A DNA stretch of 64,000 nt from Bathymodiolus brooksi (GCA_963680875.1 OY804580.1:111479534-111543533), one strand, 5' to 3'. Counted from the stretch's first letter, positions 47,432 through 56,940 are shown. A program made the numbers and translations. Notes: generated from the letters alone by a model not told the origin.

Positions 47432-47682
47432 TTTCAGCAATGTGAACCCCAAACCGGAAGCAGCTTGTTTCTAGAAGCCATCTTTAAATAAGAGCTGGTT
47501 AAAAATAAGTTGCAAGTCCGGTGCCCCCAATACATTTTTTTTGTTTGTTTGACATTATCGAGTTTAAACAAAAGTAAACAAAAGCGACCAGTGTAAAAAT
47601 CTGGTCCGATAAAAAATTGTACATACACGCATACACCACAGAATAATAAGCCACGTGTTTTTGTTGTTTATTTTTATTAACA

Positions 47683-48516
47683 ATGCCGCGTGTTTTCATT
47701 AACAATTGTTCCATCGAGGAGCTGATGTCAGTACCAGGGATAGGGGCAAAAGTGGCCGATAAAATTTTGGAATTAAGGGAGGCTAAGGGCGATCTGGAAT
47801 TGGATGACCTAAATCAGGTTCCATATCTTAGGATAACACAACCGTTACTGGATAGTTTGGATTTTACCTCTTTTGAAAATAAAGAGGGAATGGGATCCCC
47901 ATATGATCGACATAGGGAAAGGGTTAGGAGTGTTGACAAGTTAATAGGGAAGTGGGATGGGACAGGACAGGGCCAAGTTAAAGAAAGGGGGAAGGATATG
48001 GGTACATTTGATAAAGTCCCGTTAACAGGGGGAAAATCATATTATAATAAACAGGAAGGGGATTGGTGGCAACAGGCCAATTTACCCGAGAGATTAGATG
48101 ATGATTATAGTGAGATGGAAAGTACTTTCATGGAAAGACAAACCCCAGGGGGAGTTAAATATACATCAGCTCCGGGACAATATCCGCCGCCATCAGTTCG
48201 TCGATCGCGACGGGACGATTTGGATTGGGATTCGAGTAGCGACGAGAGGGATCGGGCGTATATGCAAAACGTGCATATAAGAGACTCGGATATTCGTGCG
48301 GGTTATGCGTTCCCTAGAGAACCAGGCCTTTTTCATAATGGGGTTTTAGCCAGTGGGGGGGGGGGGGGGGGGGTGGCTGAAGTAAGAGTGCCAAACATAC
48401 GAACTGTAGCCCCGGCTAATAGAGAAAGTGTTTGGAAAGACAGGGGGGGGGCCGCTATTCCCCTCCGAGGAACACCGGAGGGGGGTGGAGTAGGGAAAAT
48501 ACAAATCCCTTGTTGA
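47683..48516 (+). CDS. Element ORF1a: N-terminal helix-hairpin-helix protein, probably the N-terminus of Gag
   Basis: From ATG 47683 the frame encodes INNCSIEELMSVPGIGAKVA followed by DKILELREAKGDLELDDLNQ, a ComEA-type helix-hairpin-helix with the VPGIG turn; such motifs bind DNA non-specifically. A charged, disordered stretch follows, including a poly-Gly run from 19 consecutive G (48355-48373). The frame itself stops at 48516, but at 48443-48451 a run of nine G lies in register for a -1 slip (G GGG GGG) into the capsid frame. So the HhH part is probably the start of a longer Gag, unless the run was altered by a length error. An HhH domain at this position is unusual for LTR elements as far as I know. 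Confidence 0.75.
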   Translation: MPRVFINNCSIEELMSVPGIGAKVADKILELREAKGDLELDDLNQVPYLRITQPLLDSLDFTSFENKEGMGSPYDRHRERVRSVDKLIGKWDGTGQGQVKERGKDMGTFDKVPLTGGKSYYNKQEGDWWQQANLPERLDDDYSEMESTFMERQTPGGVKYTSAPGQYPPPSVRRSRRDDLDWDSSSDERDRAYMQNVHIRDSDIRAGYAFPREPGLFHNGVLASGGGGGGVAEVRVPNIRTVAPANRESVWKDRGGAAIPLRGTPEGGGVGKIQIPC

Positions 48517-49742
48517 GGGAAAGTAGAGGTAGAACAAGACATACCCTAGGAAGGGAAAATGAAGTCCCTAGAATAGTTCAACGTAGAGATGAGTATGATA
48601 GGGAAAGGGAAAGGGGACATTACCGCCCAAGTGGGGAAGACATTGAAGGCCCAGGAGGAAGAAACCCATCTATTCCTAGGGTACCGAGTAGTGGGAACAG
48701 GCCTGGGTGTCCCCCCAGAAGAGACCCCGAAAATCCTAGCGGGTATGCAAGAAGGGAGGAGTATGAAGGGGAGAGAGGTCAAAGGGCAAGGGGGAAGAGT
48801 GTTAGTTTGCCGATGTCCCTAAAGTTTGATGGGAAATCAAATTGGAAAGCATTCTACGCTAAATTTTCCCGATACGCGGAAGTTAGTGAGTGGACGGAAG
48901 GGGAATGCAGGGACCAGTTATGCTGGTGCCTGGATGGGAAAGCAAGTGAATATTATGCCCTCCTGGTTGAGCGGAACCAGGAAATGGTATATATGGACCT
49001 AATACGGAAATTAGAGAAACGGTTTGGTTTCCGTGAACTCCCCGAAACAGCCCAGGTCCAATTTAATAATGCCCGTCAGACTCCGGATGAACTCCTGGAG
49101 GACTGGGCGGATCGGGTCTTGTCCCTAGCCACTAGGGCATTTAGAGATTTGCCCGAAACTCACATGTATAAACAAGCAGTGGTGAGGCTATGCCAAGGGG
49201 CAGCAGATAAAGAGACCGGGAGTTATGCCTCTAATATCCGACCTAAAAGCATAGAGGAGGCTATTGACAGAATGAGGTGGTTCCAGCATAACTCTCAAGC
49301 TATATATGGGACCACCCTTGGGCGAAATCCTCGAAGGGGGGTTAAACAAGTATCTCCGGGGCCTCGCTACGGGGGAGAAGCCAGGGTGTGCGCAATAGGG
49401 GCTGATCGAGTTGCAGATAAGGGTTTGGAGAGAAAAATGGGGGAAGTACTGTCAGCAAAGGGGAAGGAAATGAGTGAGATAAAGTCCAACATAGCGGCAC
49501 TTTCCACTCAAATGGCAGCCATTATGGAGGAGGTGAAGAGAAATCGAATAGATAGGTATAGGGCACAATCAAGAAGTCCATCCCCAAGAAAGGGGGACAA
49601 ACAGGGATGCTTCCACTGTGGGGTCATGGGACACTTCAAGAGGGAGTGCCCAAAGTTGGAGTCTCCGTCAGGGGAGAAACGAGTGTCATTTCAGGAGAAT
49701 AAGGAGGCTTTAAACTCCAAAGGGGCAACTCGCGAGGCTTGA
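48423..49742 (+). CDS. Gag: capsid and zinc knuckle
   Basis: The frame is open from 48423 (a TAG lies at 48420-48422), with no good ATG at its start, so it depends on the -1 shift from the HhH frame. After a basic Arg/Gly/Pro-rich segment comes a retrotransposon capsid-type region: LKFDGKSNWKAFYAKFSRYA, the CWCLDGKASEYYALL segment, and YMDLIRKLEKRFG. A coiled stretch precedes the CCHC zinc knuckle CFHCGVMGHFKREC, which binds RNA in particles. It ends with TGA at 49740-49742, inside a stem-loop that follows the slippery heptamer at 49709. Confidence 0.85.
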   Translation, partial: RKCLERQGGGRYSPPRNTGGGWSRENTNPLLRESRGRTRHTLGRENEVPRIVQRRDEYDRERERGHYRPSGEDIEGPGGRNPSIPRVPSSGNRPGCPPRRDPENPSGYARREEYEGERGQRARGKSVSLPMSLKFDGKSNWKAFYAKFSRYAEVSEWTEGECRDQLCWCLDGKASEYYALLVERNQEMVYMDLIRKLEKRFGFRELPETAQVQFNNARQTPDELLEDWADRVLSLATRAFRDLPETHMYKQAVVRLCQGAADKETGSYASNIRPKSIEEAIDRMRWFQHNSQAIYGTTLGRNPRRGVKQVSPGPRYGGEARVCAIGADRVADKGLERKMGEVLSAKGKEMSEIKSNIAALSTQMAAIMEEVKRNRIDRYRAQSRSPSPRKGDKQGCFHCGVMGHFKRECPKLESPSGEKRVSFQENKEALNSKGATREA

Positions 49743-49753
49743 GTCAACCCCTT
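49709..49753 (+). promoter_or_regulatory. Programmed -1 frameshift signal (UUUAAAC plus stem-loop)
   Basis: TTTAAAC at 49709-49715 is read as T TTA AAC in the gag frame, the canonical X-XXY-YYZ arrangement. After a 4-base spacer, AAGGGG (49720-49725) can pair with CCCCTT (49748-49753) and ACTC (49728-49731) with GAGT (49741-49744) around a 9-base loop. A -1 slip leads straight into the open pol frame. The gag stop lies within the stem-loop. Confidence 0.8.
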
Positions 49754-52714
49754 ATTGCCAATATACATGGTCTCAAAGAAGTAAAAGAGGGGGGAGAAGT
49801 AGAGATGGAGGAAATATGGAATATGGAGGAGGGGAATCAGCAAGATAGTCTCCTACGGGTAAATAGGGAAGTGGGGGACCCTCCGGAGGGACGGGTAAAA
49901 TTTGAAGGTGCGAGTCAGGGGTACGAGTTCTCAAGTGAGGAGTCAGAAGGAGAGGAAACCAATAGGGAAGTAGAGGACGACCCTCCGGATTCTAGTAGTC
50001 CGGAGGGACGGGTAAAATTTGAAGGTGCGAGTCAGGGGTACGAGTTCTCAAGTGAGGAGTCAGAAGGAGAGGAAACCAATAGGGAAGTAGAGGACGACCC
50101 TCCGGATTCTAGTAGTCCGGAGGGACGGGTAAAATTTGAAGGTGCGAGTCAGGGGTACGAGTTCTCAAGTGAGGAGTCAGAAGGAGAGGAAACCAATAGG
50201 GAAGTAGAGGACGACCCTCCGGATTCTAGTAGTCCGGAGGGACGGATAAAATTTGAAGGTGCGAGTCAAGGGTACGAGTTCTCAAGTGAGGAGTCAGAAG
50301 GAGAAGAAAACAATAGGGAAGTCAGGGACGACCCTCTGCAGTCTAGTAGTTCGGAGGGACGGGTCAAATCTGAAGGTGCGAGTCGGGTTAATGAGTCCTC
50401 AAGTGAGGAGTCAATAGGGGAGGAAAACAATAGGGATAAGAGGGACACGGACGAGTCCATAGAGGGGGAGGAAAAGGGGGGAGAGGATAATATAGGGACT
50501 TGTGTTACGGACGAGGAAGAGGACGGAGCAGTAACGGTGCTCATGCTGTCCAATGGGGTAATTTTTAGGGTCCCAGTGGAGGTACAAGGCATGCAGTTAC
50601 AAGCGGTAGTAGATACAGCAGCACAGGTAACACTGGTGTCCGAGGAATTCTACAAATCATTGGACCCTGCCCCACCCATCCGTAAGGAAGTGGTTATGAA
50701 CACCGCAGGGAAGGGAATGCAGATGAATGGGTATATTGCTGGCCCTTTTCAAGTAGTCCTAGGGACACATCTATTCACAGTAGAAATTTACGTGGCCCCA
50801 ATAGAGGAGGATATGTTACTGGGTTTAGACTTTTTAGAGGCTAATGGGGTGTCCCTACATCTCAAAGAAAAGGAACTACAGATCGCAGGGGATGTTATAC
50901 CCATGAGTTTGGGAACAGGAAGCCCTTTAGTCAATGAGAAAGAGGCGGGGGTGTTCCTAGCCAAGGGGTGTAAGGTACCCCCTAATTCAGTCATGAGAGT
51001 GGGGGCACAGCTGAGTGAGTTTATGGCAGGGGAGTATATAGTAAAGGCAGCCACCAAGGGTGAGCTATTAATACCTCGAACATTGCACAATGGGGGTGAT
51101 AACCCAGTGCTTTGTCTGATTAACATACCCGATCACTATGTAGAAGTAGAGAAGGGGGAAGTTTTGGCCTATGCAGAAGAGGTGTGTTCGAACGTAGAGA
51201 CTATCGGAGTACAAAAGGTAGAAGTTGCGGAAAAGGGGGGTCCAGAGAATGGAAAAAGGGAAATTCCCGAGCATTTGACTAATCTCTTTGATAAATCCAA
51301 AGGGGAGCTGAATGAGCAGGAGCAGACACAGCTTAGTGAGTTATTATGCGAGTTTGAAGATGTGTTTGCTAAAAGTGAGTTCGACTTAGGGAAATTTAAT
51401 ACAATCCAGCATGGGATTGATACGGGGACCAATCGCCCAGTTAAGCAAAGAATCAGTCGTACCCCATTAGGGTTTGCAGGAGAAGAAGAGGCCCAATTAA
51501 AGAAAATGTTGAGTGCGGGGGTGATCCGGCCATCAGTGTCTGAATGGGCATCGGCTCCGGTTCTTATCCGGAAACGATGTGGGTCAGTACGGTGGTGTGT
51601 GAATTACCGGGCCTTAAATGCTCTCACCATTAAGGATGTGTTCCCATTGCCCCTAGTGGACGAGTGTCTTGACACTTTAGCCGGAAATGTATGGTATTCC
51701 AAACTGGATGCCAATTCTGCATATTGGCAGGTGAAAATCAAACCTGAAGACTGCTCCAAAACGGCCTTTATTACTAAATACGGGTTGTTTGAGTTCGCTA
51801 GAATGGCCTTTGGGTTATGTAACTCACCAGCCACTTATACGAGAGTTATCAACCTGGTGCTGAGGGGTTTAAATTGGAAAGTGGTTCTGGCTTTCCTGGA
51901 CGATATCCTGGTCCTGGGGAAGGATTTCGAGGGGCACTTGGCCAATCTAAGGGCTGTATTGGTTAGGTTTAGGGAGTATGGGCTAAAATTGAAGCCCAAA
52001 AAATGTGAACTGTTTCAAAAGGAAGTAGAGTTCCTGGGTAGAGTAGTGGGACCTGGAGGATTATACATTGGGCCAGGATATATCAAAGATATAAAAAACT
52101 GGCCAAGGCCTAAGAATAAAAAGGAGGTGGAGAGGTTTTTGGGGTTCACCAATTACCATAGGGCCTTTATTGAAGAATATACTCAAATGGCATTTCCCCT
52201 TCAGTCCCTAACAGGGAAATGTACATATCAATGGGGAGATGAACAGGAAAAGGCGTTTGATGAGTTGAGGAATGCAATGGTGAGAGCACCAGTTCTAGCC
52301 CTGCCTAATGCGACTGATCCCTTTATACTGGATACGGATGCATCCGATAAATCGGTGGGGGCTGAATTGATTCAAATACAAGAGGGGGAAGAGAGGGAAG
52401 TAGCGTACGGGAGTCTTACCTTGACTCCGGAGCAACAAAAATACTGCACCACTCGAAAGGAATTATTAGCAATTATTAGGTTCTCTCGACAGTTTAGGCA
52501 TTACTTGTTGGGTAGGCATTTCACGGTCAGGACAGACCATAATAGTCTGACCTGGCTGATGAATTTTAAGGAGCCACAGGGGCAACTGGCTAGATGGTTA
52601 GAAGAACTGAGTCAGTTCAATATGGAAATCCAGCATAGGCCTGGGAAGAAACATACGAATGCAGATGCCTTGTCAAGGATCCCTGGGGGGAACCATGTTC
52701 AGACTTCAATCTAA
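49716..52714 (+). CDS. Pol part 1: acidic repeats, protease, reverse transcriptase, RNase H
   Basis: Entered by the -1 shift at 49709 (an in-frame stop lies just upstream at about 49698, so no separate start is needed). Order: about 5 acidic 39-residue repeats (49880-50400); a retropepsin with VVDTAAQVTLVSEEF (active-site Asp, with DTA in place of the usual DTG/DSG) and flap-end LLGLDFL; RT with RWCVNYRALN, SKLDANSAYWQVKI, FARMAFGLCNSPATY and catalytic FLDDILV; RNase H with LDTDASDKSVGAEL, RKELLAI and TDHNSLTWL. It stops at TAA 52712-52714 just after the ADALSRIP end of RNase H; integrase continues in the -1 frame. The G6 run at 52685-52690 lies between the last conserved residues and the stop, so a length change there is the likely cause of the break. 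Confidence 0.9.
49880..50440 (+). repeat. 117-bp (39-codon) tandem repeats in pol
   Basis: Starts of ACGGGTAAAATTTGAAGG-type units lie at 49891, 50008, 50125 and 50242, with a fifth diverged unit at 50359, always 117 bp apart. Units 1-3 are nearly identical; units 4 and 5 diverge progressively. Each encodes an acidic, Ser/Glu-rich segment (FSSEESEGEE core). Confidence 0.9.
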
Positions 52715-52716
52715 GA

Positions 52717-54375
52717 GTGAAATTACAGGATTTGCCATGTGGGGGGTGTCCCTACTGTACTAGGGCCCATTTAAACTGGTCCGGTTTTGATCAGGATGTA
52801 GATGACGTGGTTCCCTTGGCAAATAAACCTTGGGGTCAACCCGTGAGTAAGGGACAAGACCAGGAGGAAGAAGAAATGGGACCTAGGGTGGCTAAGATCT
52901 GGGTCTCTACAGGGGAAGTGGGAAATAGACTTAGATGGGAAAGTATCAAGGGAGTCCAAATAGTTCGAGAGGCAGAGGGCATTAGTTTTCAAGGCCCAGG
53001 TGAGGACGAAATGAAGGAACAGCAACGGGTGGACCCCGAATTAGCCTGGGTAGTCAGGTGGAGGGAAACAGGGGAGGAGCCCACTGAAGGAGAATTGTTT
53101 ATAGGGGACTCTAGAAGCAAATATTATTGGATAAACAGGGAAGTTTTTGTCTTGGAAAAAGGGGTCCTGTGGAGAGAAGGGGATGAGGGGAAGTCAGCAA
53201 GGAGGGTGGTCCCAAAGATGTACAGGGAACAAATTCTGAAGCTTTGTCACGATCCCCCATTAGCTGGACATCAGGGCATAGAAAGAACAATCGAGAAAGT
53301 GAAGTCTAGGTATTATTGGAGGGGGATAAGTAAAGATGTGTCGGCTTACGTGAAAGGGTGTATGGAGTGTAACCAAAATAAAAAGGCAACGGTCTCAGCT
53401 AGACACCCAATGTTACCCTACCATTCAGGATCGCCAATGGAACGAGTCCATTTAGACTTCATTGGGCCCCTACCTCGAACGAAGAGAGGAAATGAACACA
53501 TCTTGATGATGGTTGACCAATTTACCAAGTGGGTAGAATGCATCCCCTTGCCTTCTCAGAGTGCAGAGGAAACGGCAAGAGCCGCGGTGAATCAGTTCTT
53601 TTCTAGATTTGGGTGCCCGTTCCAAGTGTTCACTGATCAGGGGAGGAATTTTGAGTCCTCTTTGTTCAGGGAAATGTGTGAATTACTTCACATACATAAA
53701 TCGAGAACTACCCCTTACCGTCCCTCGGCGAACGGACAAGTAGAGCGATGCAATCGTACACTGATGGCGGCGGTGCGGTGTTTCATTGGAAAAAATCAGC
53801 GGAGCTGGGATCAATACTTACCGCAGTTGGCAGGGGCATTAAGGTCCTCTGTAAATAGAAGCACAGGGTACACACCCAATATGATGATGTTGGGTAGGGA
53901 AATTGGGTTGCCGGCGGAACTGATGTTCGGGAGTCCGGGGAACACCGGACAGCCCGAAGGGGACCAATATGTAGGAGAGTTGCAAACAGCTATTGAAGGG
54001 GCTCACATGGTGGCTAGGGAGACTCTCAAACAGTCCCAAAAACGAATGAAAAGAGATTACGATGTCAAAGTAAGGGTCAGAGAGTTAAAACTGGGGGATT
54101 TGGTGTATCAGTTGGATACTGCCACAGTTAAAGGAAAAACTCGAAAATTGAGTCCCTCGTGGAAAGGCCCCGGAGTGGTAATTGAAAAGTTGACCCCCTA
54201 TCTCTGTAAAATAAAGTTAAAGCGGTGGATAATCACCGCTAACCACGATAGGTTGAAGTTATGTCAAGACCGCGAGGTTCCAGAGTGGGCCCAAAAATTG
54301 AGTCAACAAATCATTAAGGGGACAGGATATACCAAGGAGAAGGGGGGGGGGTGTCAAAGATCAACAGGGGTATAG
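52717..54375 (+). CDS. Pol part 2: integrase with GPY/F-type C-terminal module
   Basis: This open frame is -1 relative to RT/RNase H and is open back past the G6 run at 52685, so it probably belonged to one polyprotein. Features: a Cys-rich lead (CGGCPYC); the HHCC zinc domain (HDPPLAGHQG ... CMECNQNK); the catalytic triad D-D-E in VHLDFIGPLP, FTDQGRNFES and NGQVERCN; and the C-terminal LSPSWKGPGVV module typical of Ty3/Gypsy integrases. The frame ends at 54375, after a G10 run (54342-54351) beyond which the PHD finger continues in the +1 frame. The GTG at 52717 is simply the first possible start after the preceding stop and need not be used. Confidence 0.88.
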   Translation: MKLQDLPCGGCPYCTRAHLNWSGFDQDVDDVVPLANKPWGQPVSKGQDQEEEEMGPRVAKIWVSTGEVGNRLRWESIKGVQIVREAEGISFQGPGEDEMKEQQRVDPELAWVVRWRETGEEPTEGELFIGDSRSKYYWINREVFVLEKGVLWREGDEGKSARRVVPKMYREQILKLCHDPPLAGHQGIERTIEKVKSRYYWRGISKDVSAYVKGCMECNQNKKATVSARHPMLPYHSGSPMERVHLDFIGPLPRTKRGNEHILMMVDQFTKWVECIPLPSQSAEETARAAVNQFFSRFGCPFQVFTDQGRNFESSLFREMCELLHIHKSRTTPYRPSANGQVERCNRTLMAAVRCFIGKNQRSWDQYLPQLAGALRSSVNRSTGYTPNMMMLGREIGLPAELMFGSPGNTGQPEGDQYVGELQTAIEGAHMVARETLKQSQKRMKRDYDVKVRVRELKLGDLVYQLDTATVKGKTRKLSPSWKGPGVVIEKLTPYLCKIKLKRWIITANHDRLKLCQDREVPEWAQKLSQQIIKGTGYTKEKGGGCQRSTGV

Positions 54376-54550
54376 AGATAAGCTTTATTGTGTTTGTCGG
54401 AAGCCATATACTGGGGAGTTCATGATCAGGTGCGAGGAGTGCAAAGAATGGTATCATGGTAAATGTGTAAAGGTAACGCAGGAAGAGGCAAAGGCCATGG
54501 GAGATTTTGTCTGCTCGGGGTGTCACAGGCATCCCCGGGAGAAGGTATAG
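54353..54550 (+). CDS. PHD finger at the C-terminus of Pol, out of frame with integrase
   Basis: In the frame entered after the G10 run, the translation contains CVCRKPYTGEFMIRCEEC, then KEWYHGKC, then CSGC, giving the exact C4HC3 spacing of a PHD finger (C-x1-C, x12, C-x2-C, x4, H-x2-C, x15, C-x2-C) with the conserved Trp two residues before the His. It stops at TAG 54548-54550. The PHYxxxFMI..C..C..W.H type of core is most like PHD fingers of the KDM7/PHF8 class, known to read H3K4 methylation. Whether it is fused to integrase depends on a shift or a length error at the G10 run. There is no start codon suited to independent translation at its beginning. Confidence 0.8.
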   Translation, partial: VKDQQGYRDKLYCVCRKPYTGEFMIRCEECKEWYHGKCVKVTQEEAKAMGDFVCSGCHRHPREKV

Positions 54551-54933
54551 TGCAGAGGGGGAAATATTGGGGAAGCAGGGGGCACAATGACAGTGTTTGG
54601 GGGAAAAGGGGAAGGTAAGGTCCACCCATCGCGACGTATTTATTATCTAAAAATACTTGGGGGAGGGATATTATGGATAATGACGATAAGGGGGTTTTTA
54701 ATCAGAAAAGATGGTTGGTGCATTGTGGGTGTAGGGGGTGACACAGAGTCTGGTGACTCCTGGAAACGCTGTCCCATGGATATCGGAAGCTTAGGGCTTG
54801 TGGAGGCTTTATCCGCCTCTTGTGAACCCTAGGGTAATTTTTGGATTTGTTATTACATCCAGGATGGCCCAATGTTTCTGGGGGTTTCTCAGTGGCTGCA
54901 GTCCGGGGTCCTTTAAGATAAAACGGGGAAGAG
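54551..54933 (+). other. 3' non-coding region and polypurine tract of the LTR element
   Basis: No domain is seen in the short frames here. The stretch immediately before the 3' LTR (54921-54933, AAACGGGGAAGAG) is purine-rich apart from one C and serves as polypurine tract candidate. Confidence 0.65.
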
Positions 54934-55121
54934 TGTAGTGAATCGTGGGGGATGGGGGCCGAGGGGTTCCGAAGAGCACCCATGATGCACGAGAAACTGA
55001 CCACGCTGACCAGAACTGAACTGAACCCAAAACATACCAGACGTATATAAAACTGAGAGAATAAACAGACTTAGAGTTGCAAAGCAAAGCTAGTAATAGT
55101 AAGTAGTACTAATTACTATAT
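54934..55121 (+). repeat. 3' LTR
   Basis: It matches the 5' LTR over 188 bp except for two C/T differences. The adjoining 3' flank ('attcatcttg') does not repeat the 5' flank ('aagaatgatt'). Confidence 0.9.
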
Positions 55122-55344
55122 ATTCATCTTGATGCTGAAGAACTTTATATATCAGCAGTATTGTTACCAATTGCATTATAGTTACTTGTTCTGTTGTTTT
55201 GTCGAAATAAAAAATACCTTTGTGGAGCCTTTTTTTAATTGTTTATTTACATTTACAATGGAATGCGGTGCTTACTCAAATAATGCTATGTCTAGCAGAA
55301 GCAGTTTTACGAAATAGTAGATTTTTTGCGTGAACCCTATTGAA

Positions 55345-56185
55345 CCTCTAATTCCTAATGAAACTATGATGGCAATTAATTTTGATACGATCGCAAATAA
55401 TTATGAAGTTATTTATGTGATCAAAACTGTGATAAAATATTATTAACAAAAACAGATACGAGTTTTCATCAGTGTTCATTGATCAGCGTCTTCCGAATTT
55501 GGTTCAACGTTTATTTGCTGACGTCATATATGACGCGATTTGGCTAATGAATATTCTTGAGCAAAAGTACCTATGATTTCTGGCTATGATTTTTTTATTA
55601 GAATTTTATTTCAAGTTTATTTCGATTTGCATAGAGTAAATAATTAAAGAATTGGGAATTTTTCATTGAAATATATTTCTTTTGCGCTTCTAAATATCAA
55701 TTGATCTATTTTTTTAAACTTCCGGTGAACAGATATTTGGCTATCAATATAGAAAGGAAAAATCGGACAGCCTACCGTTAAAAGGACTTCGTCCTTTAAT
55801 ATGAGACAGGCAACCTGTTTGAAGGACGAAGTCCTAAGATTTCAATAATACGATGATCTGTACAAGTTATTTTGAATGAATTTTGTAGCCGATTTGTTAC
55901 GGTTGATCCGTTCATTTTATCTACTGTACGCCGCTCTTCCGTCGGAAGTTTCGTAGAAAGAGATTTTGTTATTAGAATTTTATTTCAAGTTTATTTCGAT
56001 TTTGCATAGAGTAAATAGATAAAGAATTGGAAATTTTTCATTGAAATATATTTCTTTTGCGTTTCTAAACTATCAATTGATTTTTTTTAAACTTCCGGTG
56101 AACAGATATTTGGCTATCAATATAGAAGGAAAAATCGGACAGCCTACCGTTATAAGGACTTCGTCCTTTATTACTACAACAATAT
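55345..56185 (-). mobile_element. Inverted arm: hairpin-ended elements in reverse orientation
   Basis: Read on the minus strand, 56180 down to about 55800 is a short hairpin-ended copy; 55800 down to 55345 matches 45752-46110 and then 46486-46580 in order. TA and the AAGGACGAAGTCCTT hairpin recur at each copy start. With the left arm (45689-46580) it forms the stem around the LTR element. Confidence 0.75.
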
Positions 56186-56189
56186 TGTT

Positions 56190-56940
56190 TCCCACACAAT
56201 TATGGGAACTGTTATACACATATCATGTCATTAAACAATGTACTGAAAAAGAAACAACTTCACTTTCAAATTTTTTATGAACAATTAAATTAAATTATCT
56301 CCATGATCTCAAAATTATGTTTCAGTGTTTACTGCATCTTAATATGTATATGTAGGTATGGCTGAATCCCAATTTCTTGTCTGACCTGAAAACTACAATT
56401 ATTCATGTGTCAATCACTTAATTCATCACATCTTTCTGTCTTTGATCACTGAATATTGAATCCAAAATATCCATACGGTATTGTATTCTTTGGATTTATA
56501 CATGAAAAATCGCAAGTAGACTATGAGGAATCAAACACATTGTTTTACATCATATGCACATTTTTGTATAGATAATCTTGTATAGTGTGTCCTGTTCACT
56601 ACCAAATGTAATACACACAGACTCTACACAATACAAACAGCTCACGGAGATATCTTGTTTTTAAATTTGTTTATATAACAATTAAATTAGTAAATTGTTT
56701 TTATTCTATGTCAAGAATTATTATTTTAATTAAATGTGGGGCCAATTTTGCACCTTAACGCTTCTTCCTCTTTAAAGGTTCTTTAAATCAGTTAAAAAAC
56801 TAGAACTAGATTTTCTGACTCTGTTTCCACATAGAAATGTATTACCTCGAAGTAATAATTAAGTTTATCGTTAAAGGATAAACGGATTTAATAAAAGTGA
56901 ACTTAGTCTTAACTTAAGTTTTAGAATTTTGGAAATCCGA
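56190..56940. other. Intergenic stretch without recognisable features
   Basis: AT-rich, with no coding frame or repeat end identified. Confidence 0.4.

Larger units (their letters stand above)
46721..55121 (+). mobile_element. Ty3/Gypsy-type LTR retrotransposon with HhH and PHD domains
   Basis: An 8.4-kb element with 188-bp LTRs that differ at two positions, a primer-binding site, a duplicated leader, gag with zinc knuckle, protease, RT, RNase H, integrase and a PHD finger, then a polypurine tract. The RT-RNase H-integrase order is that of Ty3/Gypsy elements. Reading frames change at about 48444 (G9), 49709 (UUUAAAC), 52685 (G6) and 54342 (G10). The near-identical LTRs point to a recent insertion. 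No 4-6-bp target duplication was recognised. No envelope gene is present. Confidence 0.9.

Noticed and set aside
48355..48373. G19 run as the point where gag changes frame
   Set aside because: A stop codon in the capsid frame at 48420-48422 lies downstream of the run, so the shift must occur later, between 48423 and 48516.
54587..55087. Envelope gene of the LTR element
   Set aside because: The frames here are short, on both strands, and lack a signal peptide, transmembrane segment or Cys pattern.
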